In this document: positions 35,402-43,005 of the stretch, piece by piece
Numbering within the stretch: the stretch's first letter is position 1
Layout of the letters: each line of letters opens with the position of its first letter
Assembly (NCBI RefSeq): GCF_024649945.1
Contig: NZ_JANKMS010000005.1
Location: 1 to 64,000 of the forward strand
DNA length: 64,000 bases
Origin: Flavobacterium panacis
GTDB taxonomy: Bacteria; Bacteroidota; Bacteroidia; Flavobacteriales; Flavobacteriaceae
Direction: 5' to 3'
The notes under the pieces: model-generated
What the model saw: the letters and a program-made list of their open reading frames with translations, nothing else
Database searches by the model: none
Told to the model about the DNA's origin: nothing
Translations under genes and position numbers: made by a program

Positions 35402-35878
35402 TTAGTCTCTCGAGATTTCAAGAATTTCGAATTTCAAAGTACCGTTCGGCACAGTAATTTCTGCCACTTCACCAACAGATTTTCCTAACAGTCCTTTACC
35501 AATTGGAGAAGTTACCGAAATCTTTCCTGTTTTTAAATCAGCTTCGCTTTCAGCAACAAGAGTGTATTTCATTTCCATTCCGTTACTTTGGTTTTTGATT
35601 TTTACATTTGATAAAACCAAAACTTTAGAAACGTCTAATTGAGACTCATCAATTAATCTTGCATTTGCATATACTTCTTCAAGTTTAGAAATTCTCATTT
35701 CTAATAAACCTTGCGCTTCTTTAGCTGCATCATATTCCGCATTTTCAGACAAATCACCTTTATCTCTCGCGTCTGCAATATCTTGAGATGCCTTTGGACG
35801 CATTACACTTTTTAAGTGCTCCAATTCATCTTTTAATTTTTTTAGTCCTTCTGCTGTATAATAGGATACTTTACTCAT
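35402..35878 (-). CDS. greA: Transcription elongation factor GreA
   Basis: 158 residues from ATG 35878, the family length; the frame is open upstream but crosses a leader hairpin and a promoter. The N-terminal coiled coil has GLKKLKDELEHLKS, then RDKGDLSENAEYDAAKEAQ with the acidic tip residues that reach the RNA polymerase active site. The C-terminal FKBP-like domain has SPIGKGLLGKSVGEVAEITVPNG. It rescues backtracked RNA polymerase. The leader starts with a terminator-like hairpin (see 35904-35942). Confidence 0.97.
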   Translation of the reverse strand: MSKVSYYTAEGLKKLKDELEHLKSVMRPKASQDIADARDKGDLSENAEYDAAKEAQGLLEMRISKLEEVYANARLIDESQLDVSKVLVLSNVKIKNQSNGMEMKYTLVAESEADLKTGKISVTSPIGKGLLGKSVGEVAEITVPNGTLKFEILEISRD

Positions 35879-35903
35879 AACTTCATCGTTTATATAAATA
35901 CAA

Positions 35904-35942
35904 AAAATCCCATCGCGACGGGATTTTCTTACCACAAATATA
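35904..35942 (-). promoter_or_regulatory. greA promoter box and terminator-like leader hairpin
   Basis: The -7 box TATATTTG (minus strand, 35935-35942) predicts a start near 35928. The first transcribed bases form the stem aaaatccc / gggatttt (35920-35927 with 35904-35911) followed by U residues, 26 nt before the greA ATG. No plus-strand gene reads into it, so it is not simply a neighbour's terminator. Confidence 0.55.
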
Positions 35943-36003
35943 CTATAATTTTTAATAGTACATAATTATATGTTAATCATATAGATTTCAAATCTAAATA
36001 AAT

Positions 36004-36011
36004 TATTTTTG
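36004..36011 (+). promoter_or_regulatory. -7 box of Rieske-like lipoprotein gene
   Basis: TATTTTTG, 23 bp before the start at 36035. Confidence 0.6.
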
Positions 36012-36034
36012 TTTCACTAATTCTTATTCAAATA

Positions 36035-36451
36035 ATGAAAAAAATCTGGTTCTTTATCGCACTTTCCGCTATTTTATTCTCTTGTAGCGACAATAACAGA
36101 AGCAACAACAATCCCTATATACCTAATTATTCTGTAAACGCCTATCTGGATTACAATCTTCCGACTTATAATAATTTACGATATGTAAGTAATCCTGTTT
36201 TTGTAGCCAATTATGGGGCTAAGGGAATTATTGTGATGAAAACCGGAGAAGGAACTTATACTGCTTTTGATGCAGCTTGTCCAAATCAGGCGCTTACATC
36301 TTGTACTGCTATGACAATCGACGGAATTATGGCTGTTTGTTCTTGTGATAAATCTAAATACAATTTATATACAGGGCTTGGAGATAAAGAATACCCGATG
36401 AAACAATATCGTGTAGAATTTTCAGGAACTGTAGTTCATGTATATAATTAA
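36035..36451 (+). CDS. Rieske-fold lipoprotein with cluster ligands replaced
   Basis: 138 residues. Lipoprotein signal MKKIWFFIALSAILFSC, lipidated Cys 17. The C-terminal half follows the Rieske pattern: YTAFDAACPNQ, VCSCDKSKYNLYTG, then YRVEFSGTVVHVY. In true Rieske proteins the ligands are CxH and CxxH; here they read CPN and CSCD, so both histidines are missing and a 2Fe-2S cluster is unlikely. Function unknown; it may be a structural derivative. Own promoter and strong terminator. Confidence 0.8.
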   Translation: MKKIWFFIALSAILFSCSDNNRSNNNPYIPNYSVNAYLDYNLPTYNNLRYVSNPVFVANYGAKGIIVMKTGEGTYTAFDAACPNQALTSCTAMTIDGIMAVCSCDKSKYNLYTGLGDKEYPMKQYRVEFSGTVVHVYN

Positions 36452-36487
36452 AAAAAAATCCTGAAAACCATTTTCAGGATTTTTTTT
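36451..36487. terminator. Terminator between Rieske-like and TonB receptor genes
   Basis: 17-bp stem aaaaaaaatcctgaaaa / ttttcaggatttttttt with loop cca; serves both convergent genes. Confidence 0.9.
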
Positions 36488-36500
36488 GGTCTCAACTTAA

Positions 36501-38690
36501 TTAAAACTTCAACGTCAAACCAGCTAAGAAATTAATTCCTGCTTGTGGATAATAGTAAGGATAAATATCCCACATGGCTCCGTTTGAAACATATTTTTTA
36601 TCTAAAATATTATTAACCATTCCGGTAATGGTAATTGATTTGAAAATAGAACTTGGTTTTATTTCGTAAGAAACGTTCAAATCATTTACAAAATAATCTG
36701 CCAATTTAGCTGCTGGCAATTCGATATTATTCATGTATTGTTCTCCTACATATTTTTGCAGTAATGAAACATATAATCTTTCTATAGGTTTGTACACAAT
36801 AACGTTTCCTGCAATTACTTCCGGAGAATAAGCAATTTTAGTTGTTCCGTAAAATTCACCATCAACTGCTAGATCTACGTTTTTGTTGCTGCTTAAAGTG
36901 AAGTTTGGTCTTAATGTAAATTTCTCTGAAAGTGCAATTGTTGCATCAACTTCAAAACCTAAACGGTAACTTTTTTCAGTATTGGCACGAATTGGCGCTC
37001 CAACATCATCCAATCTTCCTGTCAAGATCAATTGGTCTTTATACCCCATATAATACAGATTAGAATTTAATTGAAACTTCTCTGAATTGAATCTCCAGCC
37101 TAATTCAAAATCATTTAGTTTCTCTGGTTTTACATTTCCACCTTCGTAATCTGTTCTGTTAGGTTCACGATTGGCGCGTGCGTAAGAGAAATAAAGTGTA
37201 TTTTTTGAGTTAATTTCAAAATTTAATCCTGCTTTTGGATTAAAGAAATGGAATGTGTCATTTACCACCCCTGTTTCGGCACTATTGGCTTTATAATGTA
37301 CATTTCTATATTGCAAATCTCCATAGAAACTTAACTTTTCTGTAAACTGATAATTGGCTTTAGCGAAGATATTTCCATCGGTTTTTGAAGAATAATCATC
37401 ATAGTAATGATCCCCTAATTCTGAAGTTCCTGCATTTCTAGCCCAAATGACTTTTCCGTAATGATCTCCTTCATATTTATTCCAAGCTCCACCAACAATA
37501 ACATTCAGTTTTTCTGTTACATATTTTGCAGAAAAAGTAGTTCCGTAAAAATCGTTATCCAACCATTTTTGACGAATTAAATCTGTTCCTGGAACCAATT
37601 CCCCCAAATCATTCTCCACCATTTTTGTTGATCCAATTGCTCCATATCCTTCAATCGGCTCATCTTCTTTATAATTTTCGAAATATCCTTTTCCTTTCGT
37701 ATAATGAAAAGCTAGGTTTGTACTCCATTTATTAGAGATGGATTCGCTCCAGTGTAATTGATAATGATCTTGATTGTAGTTATCTGTTTCGTTATCATAA
37801 TAACGAGTATTTCCAGCTTCATCAGTGTATTCTCCAGCCGAATTATATCTGCGGTCTGTGTTTAATTTGTCTGCATCAATTCCGTTCCAAGCCTGATATG
37901 TTTTTTGTGTTCCTCCAAAAACCAGCGCTTTGATTAAAGTAGTTTTTCCAACATAAGTTCCTTGAAGAAAATACGATTTCAGATTAGAACTTGCACGATC
38001 TACATAACCATCCGATTTAACTGTAGACAAACGTCCTGCCAATTCAAAATGATCGTTTAGTAAACCTGTACTAAATTTCACGGTATTTTTATTAGAATTG
38101 AAACTTCCGAAAGAGCTTGAAATTTCGCCCGTTGCTTTAGAAGCATAACTGTCTGTCAGCATGTTTAAACTTGCACCAAAAGCTCCAGAACCGTTTGTAG
38201 AAGTTCCAACTCCGCGTTGCAATTGTAAGCTTTCTACAGAAGAAGCAAAATCGGGCATGTTGACCCAAAAAGTTCCCTGACTTTCAGCATCGTTGTACGG
38301 AATTCCGTTGATAGTAACGTTTACACGAGTTGCATCGCTTCCGCGGACTCTGATTCCGGTGTAACCTATTCCGCCTCCTGCATCTGAAGTTGTTACAACA
38401 GATGGCAAGTAGTTCATTAAAACTGGGATGTCTTGACCAAGGTTTCTGTATTTAATCTCTTTTTTATCCATATTACTAAACGTGACAGGCGTTTTTGTAG
38501 TTACACGAATTGCAGAAACTAAAACCTCATCCAGAGAATTCACTTTTGTAGAATCTTGCTTTTGCGCAAAAGAAAATAGAGTAAAGAAGAAAGTAGAAAG
38601 AAATAAAATAGATGTCTTTTGGGTCAGCTTTGAACCTTTGTACCTTTGTACCTTTGTACCTTTAGAAGTACCTTTAAAAATAGTTTTCAT
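36501..38690 (-). CDS. TonB-dependent receptor, probable thiamine transporter
   Basis: 729 residues. Signal peptide to about residue 43, ending FSFAQ; the plug domain includes DEVLVSAIRVTTKTP and GYTGIRVRGSDATRVNVTINGIPYNDAESQG. A 22-strand type barrel ends in FLAGLTLKF with a C-terminal Phe. A TPP riboswitch sits in the leader, so thiamine or its precursor is the likely ligand; Bacteroidota TPP-regulated outer-membrane receptors are known. The signal peptide n-region is enlarged by an 8-bp tandem repeat encoding part of KGTKVQRYKGSK. The start codon is in a hairpin. Confidence 0.93.
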   Translation of the reverse strand: MKTIFKGTSKGTKVQRYKGSKLTQKTSILFLSTFFFTLFSFAQKQDSTKVNSLDEVLVSAIRVTTKTPVTFSNMDKKEIKYRNLGQDIPVLMNYLPSVVTTSDAGGGIGYTGIRVRGSDATRVNVTINGIPYNDAESQGTFWVNMPDFASSVESLQLQRGVGTSTNGSGAFGASLNMLTDSYASKATGEISSSFGSFNSNKNTVKFSTGLLNDHFELAGRLSTVKSDGYVDRASSNLKSYFLQGTYVGKTTLIKALVFGGTQKTYQAWNGIDADKLNTDRRYNSAGEYTDEAGNTRYYDNETDNYNQDHYQLHWSESISNKWSTNLAFHYTKGKGYFENYKEDEPIEGYGAIGSTKMVENDLGELVPGTDLIRQKWLDNDFYGTTFSAKYVTEKLNVIVGGAWNKYEGDHYGKVIWARNAGTSELGDHYYDDYSSKTDGNIFAKANYQFTEKLSFYGDLQYRNVHYKANSAETGVVNDTFHFFNPKAGLNFEINSKNTLYFSYARANREPNRTDYEGGNVKPEKLNDFELGWRFNSEKFQLNSNLYYMGYKDQLILTGRLDDVGAPIRANTEKSYRLGFEVDATIALSEKFTLRPNFTLSSNKNVDLAVDGEFYGTTKIAYSPEVIAGNVIVYKPIERLYVSLLQKYVGEQYMNNIELPAAKLADYFVNDLNVSYEIKPSSIFKSITITGMVNNILDKKYVSNGAMWDIYPYYYPQAGINFLAGLTLKF
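38635..38658. repeat. 8-bp tandem repeat CCTTTGTA x3 inside the signal-peptide codons
   Basis: Three perfect copies at 38635-38642, 38643-38650 and 38651-38658, flanked by decayed units (tttgaa before, cctttaga after). The unit length is not divisible by three, so gain or loss of one copy shifts the reading frame of the TonB receptor at about codons 11-19. Confidence 0.8.
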
Positions 38691-38708
38691 TCGTAAAAAA
38701 TTACGAAT
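38689..38708 (-). promoter_or_regulatory. Hairpin overlapping the TonB receptor start codon
   Basis: ATTCGTAA (38701-38708 on the minus strand) and TTACGAAT (38689-38696) form a perfect 8-bp stem with a 4-nt loop. The last two bases of the stem are the A and T of the ATG. This could be part of the riboswitch expression platform. Confidence 0.5.
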
Positions 38709-38781
38709 AAAAGGGGGAATTATTCTTTTGTTAAATTAATAAATGTGTTTCACGACAAAATAAAGTGTGCACGCTCGATAG

Positions 38782-38866
38782 TGTCGTTTTTTCCCTTAGC
38801 AACATTACTCGCTCAGGTTCTTTGGGTATGATCTCAGCTCGTTATTTAGAGCACCCCTTTGAGACA
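38782..38866 (-). promoter_or_regulatory. TPP riboswitch of the TonB receptor gene
   Basis: The minus strand reads AAAGGGGTGCTC, CGAGCTGAGATCATACCC, AAAGAACCTGAGC and TTGCTAAGGGA, the conserved THI-box segments in order. P1 can close with tgtc (38866-38863) and gaca (38785-38782). It lies about 90 nt before the receptor start. Confidence 0.95.
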
Positions 38867-38869
38867 GTG

Positions 38870-38877
38870 CAAAGGTA
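38870..38877 (-). promoter_or_regulatory. -7 box upstream of TPP riboswitch
   Basis: TACCTTTG on the minus strand, a few bases before the aptamer. It shows the receptor is transcribed separately from the arfB-side genes. Confidence 0.75.
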
Positions 38878-38970
38878 ATGTTAAAATATTTAAAACTCCA
38901 AAAAAGAAATTTCTTTTAAAATTCCAATTTGTGAAATTCCAAAAAACGCTCAAAATACTTTTCTTAAACT

Positions 38971-39043
38971 CCAAAAAAGAAATTCCAAATCCCAAAACAA
39001 GCCTTTATCGAATTGCTGTTGGTATTTGGAATTTCTTTTTTGG
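38971..39043. repeat. Inverted repeat, AAATTCCAAAT family, after arfB
   Basis: A perfect 20-bp arm pair (ccaaaaaagaaattccaaat at 38971-38990 and its complement at 39024-39043). A direct copy of one arm (actccaaaaaagaaatttc) also lies near 38895. It begins 4 bp after the arfB stop and may also serve as its terminator. Confidence 0.8.
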
Positions 39044-39046
39044 TAT

Positions 39047-39451
39047 TTAATCCAGATTAGGTTTCCTTCTTGATTGTTTCAAATCAGAAACATTCTTTTT
39101 ATCCTTGATTCTCTTTTTTATAACCGATTTCGGAACTTTTGTAGCTTTCCTTATTTTCGGAACAAACAATCCTTTTTTGATAATTTCTAAAAATCGTTTG
39201 GTAACAATATCTTTGTTTTTAAGCTGACTTCTGTCTTCATCACAATTTAAGATCAGTATGTTTTCAGAAGTTAATCTTGCTGAAATATTTTCTATTAAAA
39301 GACTTTTTTCCTCATCAGACAAAGCTTGAGAAGTATTCAAATCAAAGTTCAGAACAACTTTTGACGAAACTTTGTTCACGTTTTGTCCACCTTAACCACT
39401 ACTACGGACGGCTTTAAAATTTAATTCTGATATGATTTTTTCTATATCCAT
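39047..39451 (-). pseudogene. arfB: ArfB-type ribosome-rescue hydrolase, frame broken by TAA at the GGQ motif
   Basis: Reading from ATG 39451 gives MDIEKIISELNFKAVRSSG, then TAA (39394-39392), then GGQNVNKVSSKVVLNFDLN to the stop at 39047, all in one frame. Working ArfB proteins have a GxGGQ motif exactly here, and the downstream 110 residues end in the basic tail expected (KKRIKDKKNVSDLKQSRRKPNLD). A GTG at 39379 could start a 110-residue product, but it would lack GGQ and be inactive. It is either a recent nonsense mutation, a sequence error, or a regulated stop. The gene starts 1 bp after the upstream kinase-fusion stop. Confidence 0.75.
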
Positions 39452-39452
39452 T

Positions 39453-41567
39453 TTATTGTGGCTGATGTGCTGCTTTCAACAAATCATTTACTGTTTTTAC
39501 CGGATTAAAAGTAATTAACGGAACCGCCACAAAAACAGTGAGCCAATTTGCCATTGAACCATTCCATAATCCAGGAAGTTCGTAATTTTTTACTGCTTTT
39601 CCATCAACGCTTTTTTCAACAATAAATCCCGTTTTATGATCCACAAATTGCAATAAATCAAACTTTTCGTTTCTGTAGTTTTTTATACTGCAAACCAAAT
39701 CTACCGGATTAAAATGTGTTGCCTCTGCTAAAATTTTCTTTTGCTTTTTATTTTCCAAATCAACTTGAGATGTTTCTACAATTTGAAGTGATTTTACACC
39801 TTTTTTGTTCATAATCCAAAAAGGTCCGCCACCCGGTTCTCCTTCATTTTTAACCATTCCGCAAACACGAATTGGTCTATTGAGAAGTTCTTGCAACTTA
39901 CTTATTTTATTCTCAAAAGTAAATTTATTGAAATCACTCGTCATTTCAACATTAAATTCCTTTTGCAAAAAATTGACAATCTCTGCAATTTTATCTTCTT
40001 CTATTCCCTCTTTGTCTATTAATTTTAAATACTTAAAAACCTTTTGTTGTGTTTCTATTAAAACACCAGCCAAACCTTTTTTATACAATGTAATTTGATC
40101 AATATGATTTTGAATTACATTATCTATATTTTTAATAAAAATAAGGTCTGAATCAAGATCATTTAGGTTTTCGATTAGAGCTCCATGTCCTCCTGGTCTA
40201 AAAATCAAACCTCCGTTTTTATCTTTTACCAGTTTATTATCTGCATCGATTGTGATAGAATCTGTACTTTTACTTTGATAGGAATATCCAATATTAATAG
40301 TAATTCCTGAAGGTTTTTCAATTTTCTCCTTTACATCCAAAACTGCTTTTTCAAACAAATCCTGATGTATTTCGGAAACTGTAAAATGTAAATTAGAAAC
40401 ATTTTTTGATGATGCATAATGTACACATTCATTCAAATGCTCTTCAATCGGATTTGCAATATGTGTTTTATATAAATGAAAAGGTAAAACCGCTTTTGGT
40501 TTATTTGCTGAATTAAAATGATCTGGAGACAATAATAGTTTTATAAAATAATAGTTTTTATAATCTCTCTCCAAAGTCTCAAAATCAGGATAAATTTCTC
40601 TTAGTTTTTGATCTACAGTTTCAAAAAAAGGAAACTTCTCCATTCCAACAATGAAAATGGCCAGTTCTTTGTCATTTTTCCTGTTGATATAAGCATTTAT
40701 GGTTTCTTTTTTAATGTCAAAATCATTTAAAAAAGCACTCAAAAATTTATACATTCTTGTCGCTGCACCTGATGCAGGAACAAACTTCTTGATTTTAAAC
40801 TGATCCTTTTGTTCATCAAAAAACAAAGCCTTTTGTTGAAATTCTTCTTCTGACAAACTTAAAATTCCATCATTAATAGTTGCCGGACGGATCAGGTTAC
40901 TTTTTGAAATTCCTTTTTTGAAATTTTTCAATTGTTTTAAAATCGTTTCAAAAGAAATTCCTCTATTGTATATCTGAACAAAATCATCAGATGAAAAATT
41001 ATTCTCTTTTGCCAATGCCAAATCTTCGATTATAGAAACTGCTTTTTTCAAACGACATTCTTTATCTCCTGAAAGTGTTATGAAAGGCTTTTTAGTATCA
41101 ATCAAAGTTTGTTTGAAAACAGAAAATACAGTTTCTCTTCCTTCTGGAGTATCTCTAATATCATCTTTTTCCCAAGGCACATCAATATCTGTCAGAAAGA
41201 ACAGATCGTATTCATGCTTCAAAGCGGCTTCATTTAAAAGCGGATCACAAAAACCATAATACATTTCAGAGAAAACTTTGGTTACCATCAAATTGGTATC
41301 ACAAAACAAGTATTTATTTGCTTTTGCTAATTTTTCATTCTCTAATGCAGTTTGTCCGTAAGCAATTGGCATCATATCATCTGCAACACAGATATGCTTA
41401 TTTTCTTCCCATTTCTCTTGCAAATAGTCGCGTGCAAACTCTGGAACCCATTCGGTTTTGTAGTAATCTGCAAGTTGTTTTGCTAAGGTTGTTTTCCCTG
41501 TGCTTTCAGGACCAAACAAAGCAATTTTTAGGATAGCTGTTTTTTGCTGTCTAAGATCTTTCTCCAT
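39453..41567 (-). CDS. Fusion of NadR-like kinase (AAA_28) with DUF4301
   Basis: 704 residues. Residues 1-190 are a P-loop kinase like the ribosylnicotinamide kinase part of NadR: GPESTGKTTLAKQLA (Walker A 19-27), WVPEFARDYL, YGQTALE and DTNLMVTKVFSEMYY. Residues about 195-704 are DUF4301, with VPASGAATRMYK, LPFHLYKTH, FRPGGHGALIENLNDLDSD and MVKNEGEPGGGPFW, a pattern reminiscent of nucleotidyltransferases. The start overlaps pnuC by 40 bp, so it is translationally linked to a nicotinamide-riboside-type transporter. Function of the DUF4301 half is unknown; I recall it as usually a separate protein. Confidence 0.85.
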   Translation of the reverse strand: MEKDLRQQKTAILKIALFGPESTGKTTLAKQLADYYKTEWVPEFARDYLQEKWEENKHICVADDMMPIAYGQTALENEKLAKANKYLFCDTNLMVTKVFSEMYYGFCDPLLNEAALKHEYDLFFLTDIDVPWEKDDIRDTPEGRETVFSVFKQTLIDTKKPFITLSGDKECRLKKAVSIIEDLALAKENNFSSDDFVQIYNRGISFETILKQLKNFKKGISKSNLIRPATINDGILSLSEEEFQQKALFFDEQKDQFKIKKFVPASGAATRMYKFLSAFLNDFDIKKETINAYINRKNDKELAIFIVGMEKFPFFETVDQKLREIYPDFETLERDYKNYYFIKLLLSPDHFNSANKPKAVLPFHLYKTHIANPIEEHLNECVHYASSKNVSNLHFTVSEIHQDLFEKAVLDVKEKIEKPSGITINIGYSYQSKSTDSITIDADNKLVKDKNGGLIFRPGGHGALIENLNDLDSDLIFIKNIDNVIQNHIDQITLYKKGLAGVLIETQQKVFKYLKLIDKEGIEEDKIAEIVNFLQKEFNVEMTSDFNKFTFENKISKLQELLNRPIRVCGMVKNEGEPGGGPFWIMNKKGVKSLQIVETSQVDLENKKQKKILAEATHFNPVDLVCSIKNYRNEKFDLLQFVDHKTGFIVEKSVDGKAVKNYELPGLWNGSMANWLTVFVAVPLITFNPVKTVNDLLKAAHQPQ

Positions 41568-42151
41568 TCTAAATAAGCTGAAATAGCCAAAATTGTAAAA
41601 ATTATATACTGAAGTGACAACATCCCTAAACCACGATAAGCATAGAGAGGCACAACAATAATATCACCAATAATCCAAAGTGTCCAGTTTTCTATTTTTT
41701 TTCTGGCCATGTACCACATTCCTGCGAAAAATATTCCCGACGAAACCATATCGACATAATTGTCTGGATGAATTTCGTAATCAAAATATTTATAAATGCC
41801 GAAAACTACAAAAACGGTTACAATAAACAGTAAGATTCCAATTATTTTTTCATTAAAAGTTGTACGAGTAATTGGAAGATTGTCTTCAGTCGTTCCTCCT
41901 TTTCCCCAAACATACCAACCATAGATACTCATAATTGAGAAATATCCATTAATAATCATATCTCCAATATAGCCTGCAATATAAAGCAAATACACTGAAA
42001 TTACGGTTGCCACTAATCCTGTAGGATATACCCAAATATTCTCTTTTTTCGCAAACCAAACACTTAAAATTCCACAGACAAAAACTAAAAACTCCAAAGC
42101 AATATGCCATAACGGAGCATTTTTATAACTATCAAGAAAAAAGTCAATCAT
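41528..42151 (-). CDS. pnuC: PnuC-family vitamin transporter
   Basis: 207 residues with about seven hydrophobic helices; FVCGILSVWFAKKENIWVYPTGLVATVISVYLLY and GYFSIMSIYGWYVWGKGG are PnuC signatures. PnuC imports nicotinamide riboside by facilitated diffusion, trapped by a cytoplasmic kinase; the next gene encodes a NadR-like kinase, which supports this. A thiamine (PnuT-like) role is an alternative, because a TPP-riboswitch receptor lies downstream on the same strand. Confidence 0.88.
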   Translation of the reverse strand: MIDFFLDSYKNAPLWHIALEFLVFVCGILSVWFAKKENIWVYPTGLVATVISVYLLYIAGYIGDMIINGYFSIMSIYGWYVWGKGGTTEDNLPITRTTFNEKIIGILLFIVTVFVVFGIYKYFDYEIHPDNYVDMVSSGIFFAGMWYMARKKIENWTLWIIGDIIVVPLYAYRGLGMLSLQYIIFTILAISAYLEWRKILDSKKQLS

Positions 42152-42182
42152 TTTATGGTATTTAAAGGCGGTTAAAATTTAT

Positions 42183-42911
42183 TTATGAATCGAAGAAATG
42201 GCTATTATTTTCAAAAGCAGTACCAATTACAACCAAATCTGCACCGGCATTGTGCGCTCTTTTAATTCCCTGTAAATCTACAATTCCCCCACCAACAATA
42301 ACAGGAATATCTATATTTTGAGCCACTAATTCAATCATTTCTAACGGAACAGGATGTTTTGCTCCGCTTCCAGCTTCTAGATAAATCAATTGGTTTCCTA
42401 ACATTTCTCCTGCTTGGGCGGTTGCCAGAACCAAATCAAAATTCTCACGACTTAAAGGTTTGGTTTTACTTACTCGTGCAACAGCTGTTTCATTACCACT
42501 TTCGATCAGAATATAACCTGTAGAAATAACTTCTAGATTTGTCTTTTTTAGAATTGGAGCTGCCTGAACCTGATATTCTATTAAATAATCCGGATTTCTA
42601 CCAGACAATAACGACAAAAATAAAATACCATCTGCTTTTGGAGAAATCTGTGAAGGATCACCAGGAAACAAAATAACAGGTAAATTTGTTTTTTGTTTTA
42701 ATTCGGCAATCAATTCTTCTAATATATTGTTTTGCACAATGCTTCCACCAACAAAAATATGAGTAGCTGGCGACTCATTAATTTTTTCAATTAAATGCGC
42801 CAAATTTTCCAGTAGAATTTTATCCGGATCCAAAAGCACTGCAAGCAACTTCTGTCCGTTGCTTTTAGCTTCTAAAATCTGTTGTCGAATGGTTACTAAT
42901 TGTTCTTGCAT
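42183..42911 (-). CDS. Geranylgeranylglyceryl/heptaprenylglyceryl phosphate synthase
   Basis: 242 residues, PcrB/GGGPS TIM barrel: LLAVLLDPDK, HIFVGGSIVQNN, VILFPGDPSQISPKADGILFLSLLSGRNPDYLI, YLEAGSGAKHPV and VIVGGGI. It makes an ether bond between glycerol-1-phosphate and a polyprenyl diphosphate. Flavobacterial enzymes belong to the group II GGGPS with geranylgeranyl preference (from memory). It is the first gene of the run that continues with pnuC. Confidence 0.94.
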   Translation of the reverse strand: MQEQLVTIRQQILEAKSNGQKLLAVLLDPDKILLENLAHLIEKINESPATHIFVGGSIVQNNILEELIAELKQKTNLPVILFPGDPSQISPKADGILFLSLLSGRNPDYLIEYQVQAAPILKKTNLEVISTGYILIESGNETAVARVSKTKPLSRENFDLVLATAQAGEMLGNQLIYLEAGSGAKHPVPLEMIELVAQNIDIPVIVGGGIVDLQGIKRAHNAGADLVVIGTAFENNSHFFDS

Positions 42912-42964
42912 CGTGGGTGTAAAAGTAAAAGTTTTTTAGTGCAGAAGAACTATCACGAATGAAT

Positions 42965-42972
42965 TATATTTG
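42965..42972 (+). promoter_or_regulatory. -7 box of crp/fnr-type gene
   Basis: TATATTTG, 33 bp before the start at 43006. Confidence 0.6.
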
Positions 42973-43005
42973 TAAACTCTCTGTTAACAATAAAAGAAAC
43001 CCTTT

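Noticed and set aside
35879..35935. Upstream extension of greA
   Set aside because: It would read through the leader hairpin and its promoter; 158 residues from 35878 is the normal family length.
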